A stretch of 21,732 bases of DNA, taken from assembly GCA_038229135.1 (NCBI GenBank), contig JBBROS010000054.1, positions 1-21,732 of the forward strand, given 5' to 3'. This document shows, in pieces, positions 14,865-21,246 of the stretch. This DNA comes from JBBROS01 sp038229135 (GTDB lineage: Bacteria > Pseudomonadota > Alphaproteobacteria > Acetobacterales > Acetobacteraceae). Position numbers and translations under genes: made by a program. How positions within the stretch are numbered: the first letter of the stretch is position 1; every line of letters begins with the position of its first letter. The notes beneath the pieces are model-generated. The model made no database searches. It was not told the DNA's origin and saw only the letters and a program-made list of their open reading frames with translations.

Positions 14865-14942
14865 TTGGTTGAGGAACATCGCGGTCCTGCTCGCGCCATG
14901 TGCGGCTGTTCGGATGCGATCGCCGCATGGCATGATGCGTCC

Positions 14943-15515
14943 ATGCACGACAGGATGAAGCCGGCCGGCCCGGCACCGGACGGGGCGGCGTTGCGGGAGG
15001 CGGCGTTGCGGCATCTGAGCCGCTATGCGGCCACGGAGGCCGGGCTGGTGCGGGTGCTGGAACGCCGGGTGGGGCGTTGGGCGCGGGCGGCCGAGGCGGA
15101 GGGGCTCGAGGTGGCGGCGGACGTGGCGCGGGCGCGGGCGGAGGCTCGGGCGGTGTCGGCGGGGCTGGTGCAGGCGGGCATGGTCGACGACGCGGCGTTT
15201 GCGGCGGCGCGGGCGGCGCGGCTGGTGCGGGCGGGGCGGTCGCGCCGGGCCGTGGCGGCGCACCTGGCCGCAAAGGGCGTGCCCGGGGCGCAGGCTGAAG
15301 CCGTGCTGCCTGGGGAAGAGCTGCCCTCCGCCCTGGCCTACGCGAAGCGGCGGCGGCTGGGACCGTTTCGGGTTGGTGAGGAGGAGGACGGCGTGCGTGC
15401 GCGGGAGCTGGGGGCGCTGGCGCGGGCCGGGTTCGGGCGGGACGTGGCGGAGCGGGCGTTGGCCATGGAGCCGGAGGAGGCGGCGGCGATCGTCCTGGCG
15501 CTGAAGCGATCATGA
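14943..15515 (+). CDS. recX: RecX-family regulatory protein
   Basis: RecX binds RecA filaments and limits recombinase activity. The product of 190 residues (from ATG 14943; ATG 14955 is also possible) is all-helical and Arg/Ala-rich. It shows ALRHLSRYAATEAGLVRVLERRV near the start, which matches the first RecX helical repeat (A-L-x-x-L-x-x-R-x-x-S/T-x-x-x-L). AGMVDDAAFAAARAARLVRAGRS follows, then a second repeat ALAYAKRRRLGPF near 130, as in alphaproteobacterial members. recA is not in the window. The stop overlaps the azlC start (ATGA). Upstream 14865-14942 has no clear LexA box. Confidence 0.82.
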   Translation: MHDRMKPAGPAPDGAALREAALRHLSRYAATEAGLVRVLERRVGRWARAAEAEGLEVAADVARARAEARAVSAGLVQAGMVDDAAFAAARAARLVRAGRSRRAVAAHLAAKGVPGAQAEAVLPGEELPSALAYAKRRRLGPFRVGEEEDGVRARELGALARAGFGRDVAERALAMEPEEAAAIVLALKRS

Positions 15516-16213
15516 GCGAAGTCCGGCCCCGGTTCTCGCGGGCGGCGTATCTGGCGGGGGTGCGGGATACGTTGCCGCTGTTGCTGGCCGTGGTGCCGTT
15601 CGGGCTCGTGTGCGGGATCGTGGCCCAGGGGCAGGGGCTGAGCCTGGTCGAGGCGGTGATGATGTCTGCGCTGTGCTACGCCGGGTCGGCCCAGTTGCTG
15701 GCGCTGAGCCATTGGGGCGTGCCGGCCCCGGTGCTGGCGGCGAGCTTCGCGGCGTTCGTGGTCAACCTGCGGCTGGCGCTGATGGGGCCGGTGTTGGCGC
15801 CGTGGCTCAACCGGGTGCGCGGGTGGCGGCTCTGGGCCAGCCTGTTCGTGATGGCGGACCAGAACTGGGCGATCAGCGTGCGCGCCATGACGGCGGGGCG
15901 GCACGATGCGGCCTACCTGTTCGGCTCGGGTTCGGTGATGTGGGCGCTGTGGGTTATCACGACGGGCGCGGGGCACGTGATGGGGGCGACGATGCGGCCG
16001 CCGCCGGGGCACCCGCTGTTCTTTGCGGCGCTCGCGGTGTTCGTGGCGATCGTCGCGACGATGTGGCGGGGGCGGCGCGATCTTGTCCCATGGGTGGTGG
16101 CGGCGGGCGCGAGCCTGCTCGTCTCGAGGGTGGTGGACGGGACCTGGTACATCGTGGCCGGCGCCCTGGCCGGGGCGGCCGCGGGGGTGCTGCGGGACCG
16201 GTTGCGGGCATGA
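15512..16213 (+). CDS. azlC: AzlC-family branched-chain amino acid exporter, large subunit
   Basis: Inner-membrane protein of 233 residues, the usual AzlC/YgaZ length, forming an exporter of branched-chain amino acids with AzlD. Diagnostic stretches are GVRDTLPLLLAVVPFGLVCG near the N-terminus, MMSALCYAGSAQLLAL (about 50-65) and AAFVVNLRLALMGPVLAPWL with FVMADQNWAIS after it. It overlaps recX at the start and azlD at the stop by ATGA, so three genes are read together. Confidence 0.93.
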   Translation: MSEVRPRFSRAAYLAGVRDTLPLLLAVVPFGLVCGIVAQGQGLSLVEAVMMSALCYAGSAQLLALSHWGVPAPVLAASFAAFVVNLRLALMGPVLAPWLNRVRGWRLWASLFVMADQNWAISVRAMTAGRHDAAYLFGSGSVMWALWVITTGAGHVMGATMRPPPGHPLFFAALAVFVAIVATMWRGRRDLVPWVVAAGASLLVSRVVDGTWYIVAGALAGAAAGVLRDRLRA

Positions 16214-16512
16214 GCCTCGATCCGTGGGTGCTGGCGGCGATCATGGCCATGGCAGCAGCGACGTATGCCACGCGGGCGGGTGGCTACCTGGTGTTCCGGG
16301 CCTTCCCGACCCCGGCGTGGCTACGCGATGCGCTGGCCTACGTGCCGGGCGCGCTGTTCGTGAGCTACGTGGTGCCGGCGCTCGCCGCGGGCGGGGTGCA
16401 GCAATGGGTAGGTGCTGCGGCCACCCTCGGCGTGATGGCGGCGACTCGGCAGTTGTCGCTGGCGATCCTGGGCGGGACGGCGGCGGCCTGGGGGGTTTGG
16501 GCCTGGGGGTGA
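16210..16512 (+). CDS. azlD: AzlD-family branched-chain amino acid exporter, small subunit
   Basis: A 100-residue protein with three to four hydrophobic segments. AAATYATRAGGYLVFR and LRDALAYVPGALFVSYVVPAL are typical AzlD/YgaH stretches. It is the partner of AzlC in amino acid export. The ATG overlaps the azlC TGA. A strong hairpin follows the stop after 3 nt. Confidence 0.92.
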   Translation: MSLDPWVLAAIMAMAAATYATRAGGYLVFRAFPTPAWLRDALAYVPGALFVSYVVPALAAGGVQQWVGAAATLGVMAATRQLSLAILGGTAAAWGVWAWG

Positions 16513-16515
16513 GAA

Positions 16516-16550
16516 GCCGTCGGGGCCGCGCTCGTGGCGGCCCCGACGGC
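16516..16550. terminator. Bidirectional hairpin between azlD and the convergent 91-aa gene
   Basis: GCCGTCGGGGCCGC (16516-16529) and GCGGCCCCGACGGC (16537-16550) are perfect 14-bp reverse complements with a 7-nt loop. It is placed between two convergent genes. No T-run is visible on either side, so it is terminator-like by stem strength and position. Confidence 0.7.
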
Positions 16551-16576
16551 TCCTCACCCGGGGGAGAGGGAGACGA
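16551..16576. repeat. Dispersed CTCACCCC...GAGAGGG palindrome, copy C (short form)
   Basis: CTCACCC is joined directly to GGGGGAGAGGGAGACGA. It looks like copy A with the middle dozen bases lost. It abuts the stop codon of the 91-aa gene (TCA at 16577). Confidence 0.6.
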
Positions 16577-16852
16577 TCAGCCTTCGCGCTTGACGAACTT
16601 GTTGAAGCGGCTGGGCTTGCCGTCCTTCGTCTTGTCCTGGTGGAGGAAGGCGAGCTTGCGGTCGTCGAAGGTCTTGAAGAACTCCTCCCACGGGATCTCG
16701 TCGAGCTTGTCGTCAGGCTCGCGGAAGTCGATGCGCAGGATGCCTTCGCCGTCCTTGCCCTCGGTGCCGTCGACGACGGTCGGGCGGCCTTGGCGCTCCT
16801 CCACCCAGCGGCGGATCTCGTCGTGGTCGGTCGTGGTGTTGGCTTCGCTCAT
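16577..16852 (-). CDS. Conserved-looking 91-aa acidic protein of unknown function
   Basis: The product is hydrophilic and charged, and contains HDEIRRWVEERQGRPTVVDG, ILRIDFREPDD and IPWEEFFKTFDDRKLAFLHQD, ending SRFNKFVKREG. I recall similar small proteins in many bacteria, sometimes labelled as a branching enzyme in databases; nothing here supports an enzymatic role. GGAGGG lies about 4 nt before the ATG. It follows the orphan binding-protein gene by 37 nt on the same strand and may be cotranscribed. Likely cytoplasmic. Confidence 0.85.
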   Translation of the reverse strand: MSEANTTTDHDEIRRWVEERQGRPTVVDGTEGKDGEGILRIDFREPDDKLDEIPWEEFFKTFDDRKLAFLHQDKTKDGKPSRFNKFVKREG

Positions 16853-16889
16853 CTTGCCCTCCGTGATGGAGGGGTGAACGCCGTCTGCC

Positions 16890-18077
16890 TCAGGCGGTTG
16901 CGCAGGCCGGGTTGGGGGCGATGAAGGCCTCGGCGGCGGGGATGGTGCCGATGGGGGCCAGGTAGTCCCAGGGAGCCTTGCTTTCGGCCGGGGCCTTCAC
17001 CCGCCAAAGGGTCAGGTCGTGCAGCATGCGGCCGTCCGAGCGCATCGGGGCGGTGGTGCCGAACCAGGGCACCGGGCGGGCGCGCATGGCCTGGTTGACG
17101 GCGATGGGGTCGCGGGTGCCTGCGGCTGCCATGGATTGCAGGAAGTGGAGCGTGGCCGCGTAGACGTTGGCCTGGTTCTGCGTCGGCATGGCCCGGCGTT
17201 CGGCGAAGAAGCGGCGGGCGAAGGCGCGGGTGCCGTCCGTCTGGTCCCAGTAGAAGCTGCTGGGGAAACGGAGGCCTTGGGCCACCTCGAGGCCGAGGGC
17301 GTCGATGTCGGTGATGTAGACCAGGAACCCGGCCAGCGTCTGTGTGCCCCTGAACTCATGCAGTTGCTTGACGAGGTTCACCTGGTCCCCGCCGACGCTG
17401 GCGAGGCCGAGGACCTTGGCACCGGAGGACTGGGCCTGGAGTATCTGCGACGAGAAGTCCGTGCTGCCGAGGGGGAACTTGGCGGTACCGACCACGCGGC
17501 CGCCACGCGCCTCGACGACCTTCGTGGCCTCGGCCTGGAGGGCGGCGCCGAAGGAGAAATCGACGCTGATGAAGAACCATGGCGTGCCCGGTTCCGTCAG
17601 CACGGAGGCGGGTCCGGCGGCGATGGCGTGGGTGTCGTCGGCCCAGTGGGAGCTGATGGGCGCGCAGAGCTTCGAGGTGAACTCCGTCACGGCGGCGGCC
17701 GTGATCATGACGGTTCGGCCCTTCTCGCGCGCGACCTGCTGCACGGCGGCGGCGATGGGCGTGACGGGGAGGTCGGTGATGGCGTCGACCCCCTGGTCGT
17801 ACCATTGGCGCGCGATGGACCCGGCGATGTCGGGCTTGTTCTGGGTGTCGGCGCGGAGGATCTCGATGGGCTGGCCGAGCAGGGTGGGGCCGAACTCGGC
17901 CGCGGCCATGCGGGCGGCGGCGACGGAGCCGGGGCCGCCGGAGCTGGCGTAGGGGCCGGCCTCGTCGGTTAGGACGCCGATGCGGATGGGGCCGCCTTGG
18001 CCGGCCTGGCCTTGAGCGCGGGCGCCGGCGGCCGCGAGGGCGAGGGGCGCTGCAAGGAGGGTGCGGCGGTCGAGCAT
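16890..18077 (-). CDS. Branched-chain-amino-acid-type ABC substrate-binding protein (orphan)
   Basis: This periplasmic binding protein (Peripla_BP_6, LivK-like) has 395 residues. A signal peptide MLDRRTLLAAPLALAAAGARA is visible, with an RR pair that could be Tat and cleavage after ARA. IRIGVLTDEAGPYASSGGPG and ADTQNKPDIAGSIARQWYDQG are the usual N-lobe blocks of the family. GGAGG stands about 11 nt before the ATG; the long upstream extension of the open frame would cross the intergenic region and is rejected. No Liv permease or ATPase genes are adjacent, so its partners must lie elsewhere or it has a sensing role. Ligand is unknown. Confidence 0.93.
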   Translation of the reverse strand: MLDRRTLLAAPLALAAAGARAQGQAGQGGPIRIGVLTDEAGPYASSGGPGSVAAARMAAAEFGPTLLGQPIEILRADTQNKPDIAGSIARQWYDQGVDAITDLPVTPIAAAVQQVAREKGRTVMITAAAVTEFTSKLCAPISSHWADDTHAIAAGPASVLTEPGTPWFFISVDFSFGAALQAEATKVVEARGGRVVGTAKFPLGSTDFSSQILQAQSSGAKVLGLASVGGDQVNLVKQLHEFRGTQTLAGFLVYITDIDALGLEVAQGLRFPSSFYWDQTDGTRAFARRFFAERRAMPTQNQANVYAATLHFLQSMAAAGTRDPIAVNQAMRARPVPWFGTTAPMRSDGRMLHDLTLWRVKAPAESKAPWDYLAPIGTIPAAEAFIAPNPACATA

Positions 18078-18230
18078 GGCGGGGAGTTCCTCCGGATCGT
18101 TCTTTTGCGAGGACGTTATTGCGGGCGAGGGTCGGGCGCCAGGGGGCGCATGATGGCCGCGTGAGTGGGCCTGCTTGGCTTGTTCACCGTTTCGTGTGAC
18201 GTTGCGCGGGCTTTTCAAAGGGGTTGGACG
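18078..18230. promoter_or_regulatory. Divergent promoter region between the binding protein and mlaA
   Basis: The 153 bp separates two divergently read genes and must hold promoters for both. I see no convincing -35/-10 pair or operator palindrome. Confidence 0.4.
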
Positions 18231-18974
18231 ATGCTGCGTTGGGGTTTGGCCGGGGCGATGCTGCTGCTGGCGGGGTGTGCCACGGTGCCGCCGGCGACGG
18301 ATGCCGACGCGCTGGCGGAGTATAGCGAGGCGAACGACCCGCTGGAGCCGACGAACCGCTTCTTCTACGTGGTGAACGATGGGCTCGACACCTACGTGCT
18401 GCGGCCGCTCGCGGTGGCGTATCGGCAGATCCCTGGGGCGGTGCGGCGGCCGATCCACAACGCGCTCGGCAATCTGGGCGCGCCGGCGGCCTTTGCGAAC
18501 GACGTGTTGCAGGGGCATCCGCGCAAGGCCGGGGACATGATGATGCGGTTCGTCATCAACAGCACGGCCGGGATTGGCGGGCTGTTCGACGTGGCGAGCG
18601 ACCTGGGCTACCCGGACCACGACACGGATTTCGGGCTGACGCTCGCGCGCTGGGGCGCGGGCGAGGGGCCGTTCCTGTTCCTGCCTGTGTTGGGGCCGAG
18701 CAATCCGCGCGACACGGCCGGGTTCGCCGGGCAGTTGGGGCTCGATCCGCTGACCTACGCGACGTTCGGCGGCAGCAGGACGCTCGGCTACGTGCGGGCC
18801 GGGGTGGGGGCGCTGGACACGCGGGAGCGGCTGATCGAGCCGATCGACCAGATCAAGCGGAGCGCGCTGGACCCGTATGCGACGTATCGCAGCCTGTATC
18901 GGCAGAACCGCGGCTCGGAGGTGGAGAAGGCGCGGATGGACCGACCGGCGAGCGTGCCGGCCTGGTTCAGGTAG
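18231..18974 (+). CDS. mlaA: MlaA (VacJ) family outer-membrane lipoprotein
   Basis: MlaA is the outer-membrane part of the Mla system, which moves misplaced phospholipids from the outer leaflet back toward the inner membrane. The 247-residue product starts with a lipoprotein signal peptide ending LLLAG-C16. NDPLEPTNRFFY (about 35-46) is the hallmark of the family, and PLAVAYRQIPGAVRRPIHN and the STAGIGGLFDVASDLG segment are also typical. The ATG at 18231 is chosen because it places the lipobox at residue 16; an upstream ATG at 18165 would add 22 residues. No mlaBCDEF genes are adjacent, which is unusual for some lineages. The tail beyond about 235 is short. Confidence 0.95.
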   Translation: MLRWGLAGAMLLLAGCATVPPATDADALAEYSEANDPLEPTNRFFYVVNDGLDTYVLRPLAVAYRQIPGAVRRPIHNALGNLGAPAAFANDVLQGHPRKAGDMMMRFVINSTAGIGGLFDVASDLGYPDHDTDFGLTLARWGAGEGPFLFLPVLGPSNPRDTAGFAGQLGLDPLTYATFGGSRTLGYVRAGVGALDTRERLIEPIDQIKRSALDPYATYRSLYRQNRGSEVEKARMDRPASVPAWFR

Positions 18975-18995
18975 GGCGACGCCGGGAGTCCGACA

Positions 18996-19028
18996 CCTAC
19001 CCCTCTCCCCGGGAAAGTGGGCCTTTCA
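18996..19028. repeat. Degenerate dispersed palindrome, copy D, between mlaA and yacG
   Basis: CCTACCCCTCTCCCCGGGAAAG resembles the other dispersed copies in its first half only. A small GAAAG-TGGGC-CTTTC hairpin overlaps its end and the convergent yacG stop. Confidence 0.35.
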
Positions 19029-19184
19029 CTCCTCTTCCGTCGGCTCCTCGTCGGGCACCGGGACGGCGTAGGCGCCGGTGAACCAGCGGCCGAGGTCCAC
19101 GTCGGCGCAGCGTTCGGAGCAGAAGGGGCGGAGGCGGGGGCGCTCGGCGGGGCGTCCGCAAATGGGGCAAACAGGGTCAGCCAC
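19026..19184 (-). CDS. yacG: DNA gyrase inhibitor YacG, zinc-finger protein
   Basis: A 52-residue protein with Cys6-PIC9 and FC22SERC26 forming a four-Cys zinc finger, then ADVDLGRWFTGAYAVP, the conserved YacG segment, and an acidic tail. YacG binds GyrB and blocks its DNA binding. The GTG at 19184 overlaps the RNase gene's stop by 8 nt; upstream GGAG supports it. The longer open frame from 19268 would add 28 residues with no YacG similarity. Confidence 0.9.
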   Translation of the reverse strand: MADPVCPICGRPAERPRLRPFCSERCADVDLGRWFTGAYAVPVPDEEPTEEE

Positions 19185-20265
19185 GAGGGATGGGCTCCAC
19201 GTAGGCGGCGCCGGGCGGGAGGCCTGGGTCGGGGAGCAACAGAAGGGGCCGGCCAGCGCGGCGTGCAAGGGCGATGCGGGCTTGGGCGTCCTCCTGGAGA
19301 GCGCGGGCGATGTCTGGCGTGGTGCGAAGGCGGAAGGGGGTGGCCGGGTTGGCCGCGGCTTCGCGGACCAGCCGGCGCAGCGCGGCCAGCCCGGCGGCGT
19401 GGGGGCCGGCGAGCAGCTCGTGCAGGGGCGGGTGGGCGCGCGGGCGGCTGATCTCGGCGAGGCCCAGGGCGGTGAAGCCGAGGAACCGGGGCCGGAGCGG
19501 GTCTGTCGCGAGCGCGGCGGCGACGTCCGGGCCGAGGGCCGTGCGGGCGCGCTGGGCCATGCCTGCGAGGTCGACGAGGATGGCGCCGGACAGGTTGCGG
19601 AGCCGGATCTGCTGGGCGAGGGCGGGGAGGGCCGCGCGGTTGGCCTCGCGCTGGGCGGCGGCCTTGGGGCGGCGCTCGGCGGTGGCGGCGGCCGTGTCGA
19701 TGTCGATGGCGACGAGGGCTGGTGTGGGGTGGATGCGGGCCACGAGGCCGCCCTCGAGCAGCGCGACGGGGTCGGACAGGGCCTCTATGGCGGCCTCGAC
19801 GGCGTCGTCCCAGGCGTGGGCGACGATCATGGCACGGCCGGGGTGAATGGCGGGGTCGTCCACCAGCACCTCGGCGCCGGGGTGGAGCGCGAGGAGGCGG
19901 TCGATGGCATCGGGGCCGGGCTCGAGCACGGCGGGCGGACCGGGCCCGACGTCGGCGGCCGCCAGCCTAGGGCCTTTCGAGCCCTGTGCGGCGCGGGTCA
20001 CGATGCAGCCGACCGGGTCGCCGGGGCCCAGGGCGGCGGCGCCCTGGCTATCCGGGAGGAACCCATCCAGGCCGCCGAACTCCGGGGGGAGGGTGACGAA
20101 GGCGCCGGCCATGGCGGGGATGTGGGCGCTCACGCGGCCGCGGAGCCGGGCGCCCACGCCGGGTGAAGCGCCGGGGCGGTGGATGGCGTAGTCAAGGGCC
20201 AGGGCGCCGTCCCAGGCCACGGCGCGGGTCTCGCCGGGGCTGCAGTTGGCGAGGATGCGGATCAT
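19177..20265 (-). CDS. Short RNase E/G family ribonuclease
   Basis: The 362-residue protein resembles the catalytic half of RNase E/G. An S1-like part is seen near the N-terminus (RLRGRVSAHIPAMAGAFVTL, then DGFLP and GSKGPRLAA). The catalytic region has LVAIDIDTAAAT followed by ALPALAQQIRLRNLSGAILVD. These align with the SIDINS and VIDFIDM stretches of RNase E, so both metal-binding Asp residues appear to be kept. The CPXCXG zinc link that joins RNase E/G subunits is absent, and the length is well below that of RNase G (~490). Gene order infA-maf-this-yacG is common in Alphaproteobacteria. It probably cleaves single-stranded RNA, but that is inferred. Confidence 0.87.
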   Translation of the reverse strand: MIRILANCSPGETRAVAWDGALALDYAIHRPGASPGVGARLRGRVSAHIPAMAGAFVTLPPEFGGLDGFLPDSQGAAALGPGDPVGCIVTRAAQGSKGPRLAAADVGPGPPAVLEPGPDAIDRLLALHPGAEVLVDDPAIHPGRAMIVAHAWDDAVEAAIEALSDPVALLEGGLVARIHPTPALVAIDIDTAAATAERRPKAAAQREANRAALPALAQQIRLRNLSGAILVDLAGMAQRARTALGPDVAAALATDPLRPRFLGFTALGLAEISRPRAHPPLHELLAGPHAAGLAALRRLVREAAANPATPFRLRTTPDIARALQEDAQARIALARRAGRPLLLLPDPGLPPGAAYVEPIPRG

Positions 20266-20327
20266 GGGCGGAGCATCGGGTCCGAGGGCCCGGGACGCTC
20301 GACGGGTGAGCGCCGCGCGCCGAGGAC

Positions 20328-20365
20328 CTCACCCCAACCCTCTCCCACGGCGAAAGGGAGTAGGC
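20328..20365. repeat. Dispersed CTCACCCC palindrome, copy E, between maf and the RNase gene
   Basis: CTCACCCCAACCCTCTCCC is followed by ACGGCG and then AAAGGGAGTAGGC. CTCCC and GGGAG form the arms. This copy is closest to the usual form of this intergenic repeat. It lies a few bases beyond the maf stop. Confidence 0.6.
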
Positions 20366-20371
20366 ACGGCC

Positions 20372-20944
20372 TCACGGGACGGGGTAGCCGCGGCCGCGGA
20401 GGAGGGAGGCGGCCTCGAAAAGCGGGAGGCCGACGACGCCGGAGTAGCTGCCGGTGAGCAGGCGCACGAAGGCGGCGGCGCGGCCCTGGATGGCGTAGCC
20501 GCCGGCCTTGCCTTCGCCTTCGCCGCTGGCCGCGTAGGCCCCGAGCTGGTCGGGCGAGAGGCGGGCGAACACAACGGCGGTGTCCACCACGCGGTGCGAG
20601 AGCTCGCCGCCCGGTGCGACCAGCGTGAGCGCCGTGATCACGTGGTGGCGGCGGCCGGAGAGCTGCTCGAGGCAGGCCCGGACGGAGGCAGCATCCTCGG
20701 CCTTGGGCAGGATGCGGCGGCCCAGGGCCACCACCGTGTCTGCAGCCAGCGTGAACTCGCCGGGCGCGGACGCCGCGTGAGCCGTCTCGAGCGCCATGCG
20801 GATGGCGTAGGGGCGGGGCAGCTCGTCGCGCCGGGGCGTCTCGTCGATGGCGGCGGGGCGGACCTGGTCGGGGACGACGCCGAGCTGGGCCAGGAGGGCC
20901 AGGCGGCGGGGGCTCGCCGAGGCGAGGGTGAGCGCTACTTGAAT
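20372..20944 (-). CDS. maf: Maf-family nucleotide pyrophosphatase, apparent ATT start
   Basis: Maf proteins hydrolyse non-canonical or excess nucleoside triphosphates to the monophosphate plus PPi. The frame encodes LASASPRRLALLAQLGV, IDET, RMALETAHA, LAADTVVALGRRI and QLSGRRHHV, then GYAIQGRAAAFVRLLTGSYSGVVGLPL, all family blocks in order. The first ATG (20797) lies after SASPRR and IDET, so starting there would remove 49 residues including the substrate-binding loop. Reading back, no ATG, GTG or TTG occurs until well inside infA; the likely initiator is ATT at 20944, giving a 190-residue protein (normal length) that overlaps the infA 3' end. A sequencing error is the main alternative. Confidence 0.88.
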   Translation of the reverse strand: MQVALTLASASPRRLALLAQLGVVPDQVRPAAIDETPRRDELPRPYAIRMALETAHAASAPGEFTLAADTVVALGRRILPKAEDAASVRACLEQLSGRRHHVITALTLVAPGGELSHRVVDTAVVFARLSPDQLGAYAASGEGEGKAGGYAIQGRAAAFVRLLTGSYSGVVGLPLFEAASLLRGRGYPVP

Positions 20945-21153
20945 CGGAACGTGATTCGCCCCTTGCTGAGGTCGTAGGGGGTCATCTCGACGTTCACGCG
21001 GTCCCCGGCGAGGACGCGGATGCGGTTCTTGCGCATCTTGCCGGAGGTGTGGGCGAGCAGCATGTGCTCGTTGTCGAGCTTCACGCGGAACATCGCGTTG
21101 GGCAGCAGCTCCAGGACGGTGCCGCTGAACTCGATCATGTCTTCCTTACTCAT
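20935..21153 (-). CDS. infA: Translation initiation factor IF-1
   Basis: The 72-residue S1/OB-fold protein binds the ribosomal A site during initiation. MSKEDMIEFSGTVLELLPNA at the start and KMRKNRIRVLAGDRVNVEMTPYDL with RITFRFK after it are nearly invariant in the family. AAAGGA stands about 5 nt before the ATG. Its last codons overlap the maf frame, and a 9-codon open frame ends on its start codon. Confidence 0.98.
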   Translation of the reverse strand: MSKEDMIEFSGTVLELLPNAMFRVKLDNEHMLLAHTSGKMRKNRIRVLAGDRVNVEMTPYDLSKGRITFRFK

Positions 21154-21179
21154 TCGGATCCTTTGGGCTGTTTGGCCAT
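21150..21179 (-). CDS. Possible 9-codon leader ORF overlapping the infA start
   Basis: MAKQPKGSE followed by TGA, which overlaps the infA ATG (ATGA). The infA ribosome binding site lies inside it. It could couple infA translation to an upstream initiation, or be chance. No strong ribosome binding site of its own is seen. Confidence 0.25.
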   Translation of the reverse strand: MAKQPKGSE

Positions 21180-21200
21180 GTTGCGCCGGTGCTGCGGCTG

Positions 21201-21229
21201 GATGTGTGGAGTGTTGCGGGTGCGGTCAA
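21201..21229 (-). promoter_or_regulatory. Candidate infA promoter
   Basis: On the minus strand TTGACC (21229-21224) and CACATC (21206-21201) are 17 nt apart in the 93-bp hisD-infA gap. The -35 is good and the -10 poor; read-through from hisD is the alternative. Confidence 0.3.
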
Positions 21230-21246
21230 GCAGAACGGGCCCAGTG

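Noticed and set aside
14865..14942. LexA box upstream of recX
   Set aside because: The GTTC-N7-GTTC pattern of Alphaproteobacteria was looked for; GAACATCGCGGTCCT near 14873 is not a match.
18078..18620. N-terminal extension of the orphan binding-protein frame
   Set aside because: It would run across the divergent promoter region and into mlaA on the other strand; a signal peptide begins exactly at 18077.
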